Origin: Hordeum vulgare subsp. vulgare | Lineage: Eukaryota; Streptophyta; Magnoliopsida; Poales; Poaceae | DNA length: 64,000 bases | NCBI RefSeq assembly: GCF_904849725.1 | Contig: NC_058522.1 | Span: forward strand, 231,607,084 to 231,671,083 | Direction: 5' to 3' | In this document: in pieces, positions 10,711-22,295 of the stretch | Layout: the number at the start of each line of letters is the position of its first letter | Numbering within the stretch: the stretch's first letter is position 1 | Translations under genes and position numbers: made by a program | Notes under the pieces: generated by a model | Seen by the model: only the letters and a program-made list of their open reading frames with translations | What the model was told of the DNA's origin: nothing | The model's database searches: none

Positions 10711-12542
10711 TGTTGGAAATATGCCCTAGAGGAAATAATAATTTGTTATTATTATATTTCTTTGTTCATGACAATCGTTTATTATCCATGCTATAATTGC
10801 ATTGATTGGAAACACAATACTTGTGTGGATACATAGACAAAACACTGTCCCTAGTAAGCCTCTAGTTGACTAGCTCGTTTATCAAAGATGGTCAAGGTTT
10901 CCTGGCCATAGGCAAGTGTTGTTACTTGATAACGGGATCACATCATTAGGAGAATCATGTGATGGACTAGACCAGAACTAATAGACGTAGCATGTTGATC
11001 GTGTCATTTTGTTGCTACTGTTTTCTGCGTGTCAAGTATTTGTTCCTATGACCATGAGATCATATAACTCACTAACACCGGAGGAATGCTTTGTGTGTAT
11101 CAAACGTCGCAACGTAACTGGGTGACTATAAAGATGCTCTACAGGTATCTCCGAAGGTGTTCGTTGAGTTAGTATGGATCGAGACTGGGATTTGTCACCC
11201 CGTGTGACGGAGAGGTATCTCGGGGCCCACTCGGTAATACAACATCACACACAAGCCTTGCAAGCATTGTGACTTAGTGTAAGTTGCGGGATCTTGTATT
11301 ACGGAACGAGTAAAGAGACTTGTCGGTAAACGAGATTGAAATAGGTATGCGTATACTGACGATCGAATCCCAGGAAAGTAACATACCGAAGGACAAAGGG
11401 AATGACATACGGGATTATATGAATCCTTGGCAGTGAGGTTCAAAGGATAAGATCTTCGTAGAATATGTAGGATCCAATATGGGCATCCAGGTCCCACTAT
11501 TGGATATTGACCGAGGAGTCTCTCGGGTCATGTCTACATAGTTCTCGAACCCGCAGGGTCTGCACACTTAAGGTTCGACGTTGTTTTATGCGTATTTGAG
11601 TTATATGGTTGGTTACTGAATGTTGTTCGGAGTCCCGGATGAGATCGCAGACGTCATGAGGGTTTCCGGAATGGTCCGGAAACGAAGATTGATATATAGG
11701 ATGACCTCATTTGGTTACCGGAAGGTTTTCGTGCATTACCGGAAAAGTTTCAGGCTCATCGGTAGTGTACTGGGAGTGCCGGGAGGGGTGCCTGGGACCA
11801 TCAGGAGGGGTGTCACGCCCCAAGGGGTCTCATGGGCTATGGTAAGAGATGAACCAGACCCTAGTGGGCTGGAATAAGTTCTCACTAAGGCCCATAAGGT
11901 TTGAGAAGGAAAAAACACAAGGTGGAAAGAGTTTCCAAGTGGGAAGGTGGAATCCTACTCCAAGTAGGATTGGAGTAGGACTCCTCCACCTCCAATTTCG
12001 ACCAAACCTTTAGGTTTTGAGGCTGCCTCCTCCCCTCCCTCCCTCCTATATATAGTGGGGTTTTAGGGCTGATTTGAGACAACTTTTGCCATGGCAGCCC
12101 GACAACATACCTCCACGGTTTTACCTCTAGATCGTGTTTCTGGGGAGCTCGGGCGGAGCCCTGCTGAGATTAGATCAGCACCAACCTCAGGAGCGCCATC
12201 ACGCTGCCGGAGAACTCATCTACCTCACCGTCTCTCTTGCTGGATCAAGAAGGCCGAGGTCATCGTCGAGCTGTACGTGTGCTGAACGCGGAGGTGCCGT
12301 CCGTCCGGCACTAGATCGAAGCGGATCGTGGGACAGATCGCGGGACGGTTCGTGGGACGGTTCGCGGGGCGGATCGAGGGATGTGAGGACGTTCCACTAC
12401 ATCATCCGCATTTCTTAACGCTTCTCCTGTGCCATCTACAAGGGTACGTAGATCGGAAATCCCCTCTCGTAGATGGACATCACCATGATAGGTCTTCGTG
12501 CGCGTAGGAAAAATTTTGTTTCCCATGCGACGTTCCCCAACA
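10711..12542 (+). repeat. Element B 5' LTR
   Basis: Starts TGTTGGAAATATGCCC and ends GTTCCCCAACA. A TATA box lies at 12047-12054. A 12-bp array (GGGACGGTTCGT-type units) lies at about 12314-12380, in the transcribed part of the LTR. The last 920 bp are an inverted match to 9791-10710 of element A. Confidence 0.93.
12047..12054 (+). promoter_or_regulatory. Element B LTR TATA box
   Basis: TATATATA followed by a GGGG run and a T-rich then GC-rich leader, the usual LTR promoter arrangement. Transcription start would be expected some 25-35 bp downstream; not measured here. Confidence 0.6.
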
Positions 12543-13800
12543 GTGGCATCATGAGTTATGTTCGTGCGTAGATGTCTTCTCGAGTAGAACACAAAAGTTT
12601 TTGTGGGCGGTGATGTGCGTTTTGCTGCCCTCCTTAGTCTTTTCTTGATTCCGCGGTATTGTTGGATCGAAGCGGCTCGGACCGACATTACTCGTACGCT
12701 TACGAGAGACTGGTTTCATCGCTACGAGTAACTCCGTTGCTTAAAGATGACTGGCGAGTGTCGGTTTCTCCAACTTTAGTGGAATCAGATTTGACCGAGG
12801 AGGTCCTTGGATGAGGTTAAATAGAAATTCATATATCTCCGTTGTGGTGTTTGCGTAAGTAACATGCGATCCTACTAGATACCCATGGTCACCACGTAAA
12901 ACATGCAACAACAATTAGAGGACGTCTAACTTGTTTTTGCAGGGTATGCTTGTGATGTGATATGGCCAACGATGTGATGTGATATATTGTATGTATGAGA
13001 TGATCATGTTGTAATAGTTAATATCGACTTGCACCTCGATGGTACGTCAACCGGCAGGAGCCATAGGGTTGTCTTTAAACTAACGTTTGAGCTTGCAGAT
13101 GCGTTTACTATATTGCTAGGACGTAGCTTTAGTAGTAATAGCATGAGTAGCACGACAACCCCGATGGCGACACGTTGATGGAGATCATGGTGTGACGCCG
13201 GTGACAAGAAGATCGTGTCGGTGCTTTGGTGATGGAGATCAAGAAGCACATGATGATGGCCATATCATGTCACGTATGAATTGCATGTGATGTTAATCCT
13301 TTATGCACCTTATCTTGCTTAGAACGACGGTAGCATTATGAGGTGATCTCTCACTAAAATTTCAAGACGAAATTGTGTTCTCCCCGACTGTGCACCGTTG
13401 CGACAGTTCTTCGTTTCGAGACACCAAGTGATGATCGGATGTGATAGACTCAACGTTCACATACAACGGGTGCAAAACAGTTGCACACGCGGAACACTCG
13501 GGTTAAACTTGACGAGCCTAGCATGTGCAGACATGGCCTCGGAACACATGAGACCGAAAGGTCGAGCATGAATCGTATAGTTGATATGATCAGCATAGAG
13601 ATGCTTACCACTGAAACTATTCTCGACTCACGTGATGATCGGACTTGAGATAGTGGATTTGGATCATGTACCACTCAAATGACTAGAGAGATGTACTTTT
13701 TGAGTGGGAGTTCTTAAGTAATATGATTAATTGAACTAATTGTCATGAACATAGTCTAATGGTCTTTGCGAATTACGATGTAGCTTGCGCTATAGCTCTA
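12543..13800 (+). other. Element B leader with altered primer-binding site
   Basis: TGGCATCATGAG at 12544-12555 stands where A has TGGTATCAGAG, so the tRNA-complementary site is mutated at several bases. The rest of the leader is homologous to the leaders of A (inverted) and C and shows no coding frame. The stretches 13004-13249 and 13450-13674 are open on the minus strand only as shadows of the leader. Confidence 0.75.
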
Positions 13801-16800
13801 CTTTTTTTTATATGTTCCTAGAGAAAATTTAGTTGAAAGTTTATAGTAGCAAACTTTGCAGACTGAGTCTGTAAAACCGAGGATTGTCCTCCTTGCTGCG
13901 CAGAAGGCTTATGTCCTTAATGCACCACTCGGTGTGCTGCACCTCGAGCGTCGTCTGTAGATGTTGTGAACATCCGACATACACGTTTCTGATGACTACA
14001 CGATAGTTCAGTACAAAATACTTAAAGGCTTAGAATCAAGGCGCCGAAGACGTTTTGAAACGTCACGGAACATGAGAGATGTTCAAAAGAGATGAAATTG
14101 TGATTTCATGCTTGTGCCCTTGTTAAGAGGTATGAGACCTCCGACAAGATTCTTTGTCCACGAAGTAAAGGAGAAAAGCTCAATCATTGAGCGTGTGCTG
14201 AGATTATCTGAGTACGACAATCGCTTGAATCAAGTGGGAGTTGATCTTCCAGATAAGATAGTGATGGTTCTCCAAAGTCACGACCACCAAGCTGTGAGAG
14301 CTTCGTGATGAACTATAACATGTCAAGGATAGATACAATGATCCTTGAGCGATTCGCGATGTTTGACACTGCAAGAGTAGAAATCAAGAAGGAGCATCAA
14401 TAGTTGATGGTTAGTAAAACCACTAATTTTCGAGAAAGGCAAGGGCTAGAAGGGATACTTCGTGAAACGACAAAGCAGTTGTTGCACTAATGAAGAGACC
14501 CCAGATTAAACCCAAGCCCGTGACTAAGTGCTTCTGCTATGAGGGGAACGATCACTGAGGCGGAGCAACTCTAGATACTTGGTAGATAAGAAGGCTGGCA
14601 AAAGTCGAAAGAAGTATATTTGATATACATGATGTTGATGTGTACTTTACTAGTACTCCTAGTAGCACGAGGGTATTGGATACCGGTTCGGTTGCTAAGT
14701 GATTAGTAACATGAAATGAAAGCTACGGCATAAACGGAGACTAGCTAAAGGCGAGGTGACGATACGTGTTGGAAGTGTTTCCAAGGTTGATATGATCAAA
14801 TGTCGCACACTCCCTCTACCATCGGGATTGGTGTTAAACCTAAATAATTGTTATTTGGTGCTTGCGTTAAGCATGAACATGATTGGATCGTGTTTATTGC
14901 AATACGATTATTCATTTAAAGAGAATAATGGTTACTCTATTTGCTTGAATTATCACCTTCAATGGTTTATTGAGTCTCGATCGTAGTGTTACACATGTTC
15001 ATGATATTGGTGCCAAAAGATATGAGGTAATGATGATAGTACCACTTACTTGTGGCACTGCTGCTTGAGTCATGTTGGTATAAATTGCATGAAGAGGCTC
15101 CATGCTGATGGATCTTTATACTCACTTGATTTTGAATCACTAGTGACATGCAAATCATACCACATGAGCAAGGCCTTGTTTTCATTGAGATGAAACAGGA
15201 TAGTAACTTGTTGGAAGTGATACATTTTGATGTATGCAGTCCAATAGGTGCTGAGGCACGCAGTGGATATCATTATGTTCTTACTTCAATGACGATTTGA
15301 GCAGATACAAGAGTATTTACTTAATGAATCACAAGTCTGAAATATTGAAAGGTTCAATTATGTTTCAGGAGTGAAGTTCGTCGTAACAAGAGGATAAACT
15401 GTCTACGATATGATCATAGAAATGAATATCTGAGTTACGAGTTTTGGCACGCAGTTAAGATAATGTGGAAATTGTTTCGCAGTTCATGCCACCTGGAACA
15501 TCATAGTGTGATGATGTGTCTGAACATCATAGCCACGCACTATTTGGTATGGTGCATGCTATGATGTCTCTTATCGAATTACCACTATCGTTTATGGGTT
15601 ATGCATTAGAGACAACCGCATTCACTTTAAATAGGGCACCGCGTATTTCCATTGAGATGACACAGTATAGACTGAGGTTTAGAGAAATCTAAACTGTCGT
15701 TTCTTGAAAGTTTGGGGCTTCGACACTTATGTGAAAAAGTTTCAGTCTGATAAGCTCGAACCCAAAGAGGAAAAATGCATCTTCACGGGATATCCAAAAC
15801 AGTTGGGTACATCTCCTATCTCAGATCCGAAAGCAAAGTGTTTGTTTCTAGAAACGGATCCTTTCTCGAGGAAAGGTTTCTCTCGAAAAAAATTGAGTGG
15901 GAGGGTGGTAGAACTTGATGAGGTTATTGAACCATCACTTCAACCAGTGCGTAGCAGGGCGCAGGAAGTTGTTCCTGTGGTGCCTACACCAATTGAAGTG
16001 AAAGCTGGTGATGGTGATCATCGAGCATCGGATCAAGTTACTATAAGCCTCGTAGGTTGACAAGGTCGCGTACTACTGCAGAGTGGTACGGTAACCCTAT
16101 CTTGGAGGTCATGTTGTTGAGCAACAGTGAACCTACGAGTTATGGAGAAAGCCACGGTGGGCCCGGATTCCGACAAATGGCTGGAAGCCATGAAATCCGA
16201 GAGAGGATCCATGTATGAAAACACAGTGTAGACTTTGGAAGAACTACTTGATGGTCATAGGACTGTTGAGTAAAGATGGATCTTTAAAAGGACGACAGAC
16301 GATGATGGTGATAAGTCACTATTAAGAAAAGCTCGACTTGTCGCAAAGATGTATCCGACAAGATCAAACAGTTGACTATGATGAGACTTTCTCACTCGTA
16401 GCGATGCTAAAAGTCTGTTAGAATTATGTTAGTAGTTGCTGCATTATTTATGAAATATTGCACATAGGATGTCAAAACATTGTTTCCTCGACGGTTTCCT
16501 TGAGCAAACATTGTATGTGATACAACCAGGAGGTTTTGTCGATCCTAAAGGTACTAGCAAGTATGCAAGCTCCAGCGATCCTTCAATGGACTAGTGCAAG
16601 CATCTCGGAGTTGGAATATACACTTTGATGAGATGATCAAAGATTTTGGGTTTGTACAAGGTTTATGAGAAACTTGTATTTCCAAAGAAGTGAGTGGGAG
16701 CACTATAGAATTTCTGATAAGTATACGTGGTTGACATATTGTGGATCAGAAGTAATGTAGAATTTCTGTAAAGCATACAAGGTTGTTTGAAAGGAGTTTT

Positions 16801-17520
16801 CAAAGGAATACCTGGATTGCGCTACTTGAACGTTGAGCATCAAAGATTTATGGAGGTAGATCGAAAGCGCGTAATAAAAGTTTCAACAAGATGCATGCCT
16901 TGACAAGTTTTTGAAGGAGTTCAAAATAGATCAGCAAAGAAGGAGTTCTTGGTTGCGTTGTGAGGTGTGAATTTGAGTAAGACTCAAAACCCGACCCCGG
17001 CAGAATAAAGAGAATAGACGAAGGTCGTGTTCTATGCCTTGGCCGTAGAAACTGAAGTATGCCATGCTGGGTACCGCACCTGATGTGTGCCTTGACTCAA
17101 AGTTTGTTGAGAGGTACAGAGAGTGATCCATGATTGAATCACTAGCAGCGGTCAAAATTTATCCTTAGTAACTAATGGACTAAGGAATTTTTCTCGATTA
17201 TGGAGGTGGTTAAAAAGTTCGTCGTAAAAGGTTACGTCGATGCAAGCTTTGACACTAATCCGAATAACTATGAGTAGTGAAACGGATTCGTATAGTAGAG
17301 TAGATATTTGGAGTATTTCCGAATAGCACGTAGTAGCAGCATCTATAAGATGACATAAAGATTTGTAACGAACGCATGGATCTGAGAGTTTCAGAACCGT
17401 TGACTAAAACCTCTCTCACGAGCAAGACGTGATCAGACCCCAGAACTATATGGGTGTTGGATTCGTTGAAATCACATGGTGATGTGAACTAGATTATTGA
17501 CTCTAGTGCAAGTGGGAGAC
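13801..17520 (+). pseudogene. Element B gag-pol relic
   Basis: Ordered remnants of a Copia polyprotein survive without any long frame. Gag-like pieces (ERVLRLSEYDNRLNQVGVDLPD near 14180-14260) come first, then a zinc-knuckle relic with its His followed by a stop (near 14530-14560). Next are protease/pre-integrase pieces (LNNCYLV near 14845) and an integrase C-terminal piece (FDTYVKKFQSDKLEPKEEKC near 15716-15780). RT pieces include an active-site region whose 'gtggttgac' at 16727-16735 has Val in place of the first catalytic Asp. RNase H pieces end at a PPT (AAGTGGGAGAC) at 17510-17520. No part could give an active product. Confidence 0.85.
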
Positions 17521-19350
17521 TGTTCGAAATATGCCCTAGAGGCAATAATAATTAGTTATTATTAAATTTCTTTGTTCATGATAATCGTTTATTATCCATG
17601 CTATACATGTATTGATTGGAAACACAATACTTGTGTGGATACATAGACAAAACACTGTCCCTAGTAAGCCTCTAGTTGACTAGCTCGTTGATCAAAGATG
17701 GTCAAGGTTTCCTGGCCATAGGCAAGTATTGTTACTTGATAACGGGATCACATCATTAGGAGAATCATGTGATGGACTAGACCCAAACTAATAGACGTAG
17801 CATGTTGATCGTGTCATTTTGTTGCTACTGTTTTCTGCGTGTCAAGTATTTGTTCCTATGACCATGAGATCATATAACTCACTAACACCGGAGGAATGCT
17901 TTGTGTGTATCAAACGTCACAACGTAACTGGGTGACTATAAAGATGCTCTACAGGTATCTCCGAAGGTGTTCGTTGAGTTAGTATGGATCGAGACTGGGA
18001 TTTGTCACTCCGTGTGACGGAGAGGTATCTCGGGGCCCACTCGATAATAGAACATCACACACAAGCCTTGCAAGCATTGTGACTTAGTGTAAGTTGCGGG
18101 ATCTTGTATTACGGAACAAGTAAAGAGACTTGTCGGTAAACGAGATTGAAATAGGTATGCGGATACTGACGATCGAATCTCAGGCAAGTCACATACCGAA
18201 GGACAAAGGGAATGACATATGGGATTATATGAATCCTTGGCACTGAGGTTCAAAGGATAAGATCTTCGTAGAATATGTAGGATCCAATATGGGCATCCAG
18301 GTCCCGCTATTGGATATTGACCGAGGAGTCTCTCGGGTCATGTCTACATAGTTCTCGAAACCGCAGGGTTTGCACACTTTAAGGTTCGACGTTGTTTTAT
18401 GCGTATTTGAGTTATATGGTTGGTTACCGAATGTTGTTCGGAGTCCCGGATGAGATCGCAGACGTCACGAGGGTTTCCGGAATGGTCTGGAAACGAAGAT
18501 TGATATATAGGATGATCTCATTTGATTACCGGAAGGTTTTCGTGCATTACCGGAAAAGTTTCGGGCTCATCGGTAGTGTACTGGGAGTGCCGGGAGGGGT
18601 GCCAGGGACCATCAGGAGGGGTGTCACGCCCCAAGGGGTCTCATGGGCTATGGGAAGAGATAAACCAGACCCTAGTGGGCTGGAATAAGCTCCCACTAAG
18701 GCCCATAAGGTTTGAGAAGGAAAAAACACAAGGTGGAAAGAGTTTCCAAGTGGGAAGGTGGAATCCTACTCCAAGTAGGATTGGAGTAGGACTCCTCCAC
18801 CTCCAATTTCGGCCAAACCTTTAGGTTTTGAGGCTGCCTCCTCCCTCCCTCCCTCCTATATATAGTGGGGTTTTAGGGCTGATTTGAGACAACTTTTGCC
18901 ACGGCAGCCCGACAACATACCTCCATGGTTTTACCTCTAGATCGCGTTTCTGCGGAGCTCGGGCGGAGCCCTGCTGAGATTAGATCACCACCAACCTCCG
19001 GAGCGCCGTCACGCTGCCGGAGAACTCATCTACCTCTCCGTCTCTCTTGCTGGATCAAGAAGGCCGAGATCATCGTCGAGCTGTACGTGTGCTGAACGCG
19101 GAGGTGCTGTCTGTTCGGCACTAGATCGAAGCGGATCGTGGGACGGATCGCGGGACGGTTCGTGGGACGGTTCGCGGGGCGAATTGAGGGAGGTGAGGAC
19201 GTTCCACTACATCAACCGCATTTCTTAACGCTTCTGTTGTGCGATCTACAAGGGTACGTAGATCGGAAATCCCCTCTCGTAGATGGACATCACCATGATA
19301 GGTCTTCGTGCGCGTAGGAATTTTTTTTTCCCATGCGACGTTCCCCAACA
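17521..19350 (+). repeat. Element B 3' LTR
   Basis: 1,830 bp, starts TGTTCGAAATATGCCC (one change from the 5' copy) and ends TTCCCCAACA. TATA box at 18857-18864 and 12-bp array at about 19124-19190. Its first 910 bp are an inverted match to 19356-20268 of element A. Confidence 0.93.
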
Positions 19351-19355
19351 CGAAC
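19351..19355. repeat. Right target-site duplication of element B (CGAAC)
   Basis: Second copy of the 5-bp duplication. Sequence after it continues A's LTR at the base where 10710 left off. Confidence 0.95.
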
Positions 19356-20268
19356 AACATTCGGTAACCACACATATAACTTAATAACTATACTAAAACA
19401 TCATCGAACCTTAAGTTTGCACACCCTACGGGTTCGAGAACTATGTAGACATGACCCGAGACACTCCTCGGTCAATATCCAGTAGTGGGACCTGGACGCC
19501 CATACTGGATCCTACATATTCTCCGAAGATCTTATCGGTTGAAGCTCAGTGCCAAGGATTCATATAATCCCGTATGTCATTCCCTTTGTCCTTCGTATGT
19601 TACTTGCCCGAGATTCGATCGTCGGTATCCGCATACCTATTTCAATCTCGTTACCGGTAAGTCTCTTTACTCGTTCCGTAATACAAGATCTCGTGACTTA
19701 CACTTAGTCACATTGCTTGCAAGGCTTGTGTGTGATGTTGTATTACCAAGTGGGCCCCAAGATACCTCTCTGTCACACGGAGTGACAAATCCCAGTCTCG
19801 ATCCATATTAAGTCAACGGACACCTTCGGAGATACCTGTAGAGTACATTTATAGTCACCCAGTTACGTTGCGACGTTTGATACACACAAGGTATTCCTCC
19901 GGTGCCGGTGAGTTATATGATCTCATGGTCATAGGAATAAATACTTGACACGTAAAAAACAATAGCAATAAAATGACACAACCAATATGCTACGTTCATA
20001 GTTTGGGTCTAGTCCATCACATGATTCTCCTAATGATGTGATCCAGTTATCAAGTGACAACGCTTGCACATAGCCAGAAACCTTGACTATCCTTGATCAA
20101 CTGGCTAGCCAACTAGAGGCTTGCTAGGGACATTGTTTTGTCTATGTATCCACACATGTATCTATGTTTTCATTCAATACAATTATAGCATGGATAATAA
20201 ACGATTATCTTGTAAAAAGAAATATAATAATAACTATTTATCATTGCCTCTAGAGCATATTTCCAACA
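19356..20268 (-). repeat. Element A 5' LTR, second part (5' half of the LTR)
   Basis: 913-bp remainder of A's 5' LTR, ending CATATTTCCAACA at 20268. It aligns with 3600-4501 of A's 3' LTR. The following TGAAC (20269-20273) is the likely TSD of A. Confidence 0.92.
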
Positions 20269-20273
20269 TGAAC

Positions 20274-20859
20274 GTTGGAGATACCTAATTGGAGACTTTT
20301 CTCAATAACTATGTATGCAACATCCATTGGGCGACGCGTGAAGCCGTGAACCATGGGTCACTGCCTCCCCATCCCGACACAAACCAGCCGCTTCGACCCA
20401 ATTTTGAATCCACGCCCTCGCGCGGCCAGTAGCCAGCCCCGCCAGCTCTATGGATACTAGCGCCTAAAATGCTCGGCGCATGCCGCGCCCGTGGCAGGCC
20501 TCATTTATATTTGAGATAAAAGTACTTGGTCATTGGTATTTATTACATTTCGTTAAGAATTCAAAGGAAGTATACCCAAAAAAACTGAATATTGTGATAC
20601 CCCATAAATTTAACCTTGGATCATGGATGGTGGTATGTTGATAACATGCGGTAATAGAGAACCTGTAAACCTCGAATTAAACACTATATGTGGTTTATTT
20701 TCTTGATATTATCCATGGTGAAAGAGAACTACAGTTTTAATCCTTCAAAAACATAATAGGAAATTCCTACAACAGCCATTTCTAGAAGCATCGGTAATAG
20801 GTTGCAAAGTTATGAGAGAATATGCCCCAATAGCTTCTAAAACTTCGTTTTGCTTTTAG
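20274..20859. other. Low-copy sequence, possibly intron of a lost gene
   Basis: AT-rich with a short GC-rich stretch near 20330-20500. No retrotransposon sequence recognised. It ends in a T-rich run and an AG that make a plausible 3' splice site for the exon that follows, so the right part may be intron. Confidence 0.35.
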
Positions 20860-21034
20860 AATCATACGTGCTCAAAGTTTCGATGATGAGGTCAGACAAC
20901 TCCAAGAGTTTTGGCGCCTAGGAGAGCAGCCCAAGAGAACCTCTTCTAATGGTAAGCCCAGCACCATCGTGGATCAGCTAGAGGCCGGCATGCTGACTGA
21001 TGAAGTATCTACTAGTCCTATAAGCAACCAATAG
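20860..21034 (+). pseudogene. Orphan terminal exon of an unidentified gene
   Basis: A pyrimidine-rich run and TTTTAG at 20854-20859 form a good 3' splice site. The exon opens with one base that would complete a split codon, then reads IIRAQSFDDEVRQLQEFW and continues as an uninterrupted, charged, protein-like frame of about 57 codons to TAG at 21032-21034. Composition is ordinary coding, with no repeats or bias. I do not recognise the protein. No upstream exon is visible in the 590 bp before element A, so the gene was either cut off by the insertion of A or is a transposed fragment. A GTAAGC after ATG at 20949-20954 could act as a donor inside the frame, so this may instead be an internal exon. 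The call is inferred from splice site and frame only. Confidence 0.45.
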
Positions 21035-21319
21035 GGAGATAGTTATTGGTCAGCTTACATTCAACAAAAGAAGAATTATAAGAGAATAAAAAAAGGGGTG
21101 CCAATATCGAATAGCATGGCATTAGTTATGAATTAGTTACAGGGGCGTAACCAGGTTAGCATAGAGACCGGTCAATCGATCTGCTCCACCTCATTAGCTT
21201 ATAAAGTTGTCATACTAATCAAACTTGTTGCGAACCAACAACTTTCAACAAAACACAGTTACTCATAAAAAATACAGACAATAGGTCGCTAACCAATTAA
21301 GTGATTTTTCAGGTCTCAC
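21035..21319. other. No feature recognised
   Basis: AT-rich sequence after the orphan exon; could include its 3' untranslated region. No polyadenylation signal can be assigned with confidence. Confidence 0.35.
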
Positions 21320-21390
21320 CTTTTTATGTACCTCAATCCTAACCTCTTTATCCACTGCAAATTTCTGTCCTGCAAAAGAAGTTCCCTAAG
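21320..21390 (-). other. Candidate small internal exon
   Basis: On the minus strand a long T-rich tract ending TTTATTTTGCAG lies just before 21390, and AAAAAG followed by GTGAGACC at 21312-21319 makes a good donor. The 71-nt interval between them is open in two frames, one reading FAVDKEVRIEVHKK near its end. A second possible acceptor (TTTTGCAG) lies 19 nt inside. No homologue recognised; could be chance. Confidence 0.3.
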
Positions 21391-21775
21391 CTGCAAAATA
21401 AACAACATGAGACCAACCTTTACCACTAACAATAAGGAACAACAAATCATCGGTTTGATCAAACCTGGTCTGAATTTTAAAAAATTCATTGAGACCACAC
21501 AAGGAAACCTTGGAATTTTACCCGAAAAGAACAAAAATTGAGAGGAAAAACTCGAACTAATTAAGCACATCATGTATTGTACATCCCTGCATCCTTCCCA
21601 AGAAATTGTGTATAGATCGAAGCAAGAAGCAGTTGTCCACATATCAATCAAAGAACAATTTTGGTGGAGTAACAAAGGGATTTTGCCTCACCGGTGGAGC
21701 ATCTTTTGAGGTGATTGGAGTGACTTACCATACCCCCGTGGCCACCGGATGTACATACTGCTAGCGACGCTCCCC

Positions 21776-22223
21776 GTGCCATTCCCCACGCGACAGAACT
21801 TGACACACGATATGGACCTGGCAGGCCATCGACGCACCCCGTGCCATTCCCCACGGGACAGAACTTGACGCACGATATGGGCCTGGCAGGCCATCGACAC
21901 ACCCCGTGCCATACCCCACGCGACAGAACTTGACGCACGATATGGACCTGGCAGGCCATCGACGCACCCCGTGCCATTCCCCACGGGACAGAACTTGACG
22001 CACGATATGGACCTGGCAGGCCATCGACGCACCGCGTGCCATTCCCCACGCGACAGAACTTGACGCACGATATGGACCTGAAAGGCCATCGACGCATCCC
22101 GTGCCATTCCCCACGCGACAGAACTTGACGCACGATATGGACCTGACAGGCCATCGACGCACCTTGTGCCATTCCCCATGCGACAGAACTTGACGCGCGA
22201 TATGGACCTGCCAGACCATCGTA
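21776..22223 (-). repeat. 65-bp tandem array, seven units
   Basis: Unit starts (anchor GTGCCATTCC) fall at 21776, 21841, 21906, 21971, 22036, 22101 and 22166, an exact 65-bp period; the last unit is slightly short. Units are highly similar, differing at a few positions such as ACGGGACAG versus ACGCGACAG. Because 65 is not a multiple of three and the unit has no stop in any minus-strand frame, all three minus frames stay open across the array. That creates long overlapping open frames without needing a protein. Confidence 0.95.
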
Positions 22224-22295
22224 TGGACAATGACCCATCAGGGGAAGGGGCTGCCTAGAATCTAGAGCTCCTCGTGGCAGGGCGGCTCGGCTCAC

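Larger units (their letters stand above)
10711..19350 (+). mobile_element. Element B: Copia element of the same family as A, non-coding by decay
   Basis: An 8,640-bp plus-strand element with paired LTRs (10711-12542 and 17521-19350, 1,832 and 1,830 bp), a PBS, a leader homologous to A's, recognisable but ruined gag-pol sequence, a PPT and a perfect CGAAC TSD. It sits in A's 5' LTR in the opposite direction. The LTRs differ by about 3-5% in the two stretches compared (first 300 bp and last 480 bp). The internal domain is full of stops and frameshifts, far more decayed than the LTRs, so B probably moved using proteins from a related element. Confidence 0.93.
2710..20268 (-). mobile_element. Element A: Copia LTR retrotransposon (BARE1/WIS/Angela-like), interrupted by element B
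   Basis: A full-length Copia element on the minus strand. From right to left it has a 5' LTR (9791-10710 plus 19356-20268, split by B), a primer-binding site, gag, protease, integrase, reverse transcriptase, RNase H, a polypurine tract and a 3' LTR (2710-4501). Protease-integrase-RT-RNase H is the Copia order. The LTR signature (TGTTGGAAATATGCCC at one end, CCCAACA-type at the other) is one I associate with BARE1/WIS/Angela. The coding region has frameshifts and stops, so it is not functional as it stands. In the roughly 240 bp I compared, the two LTRs differ by about 7%, making A older than B. Confidence 0.9.
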
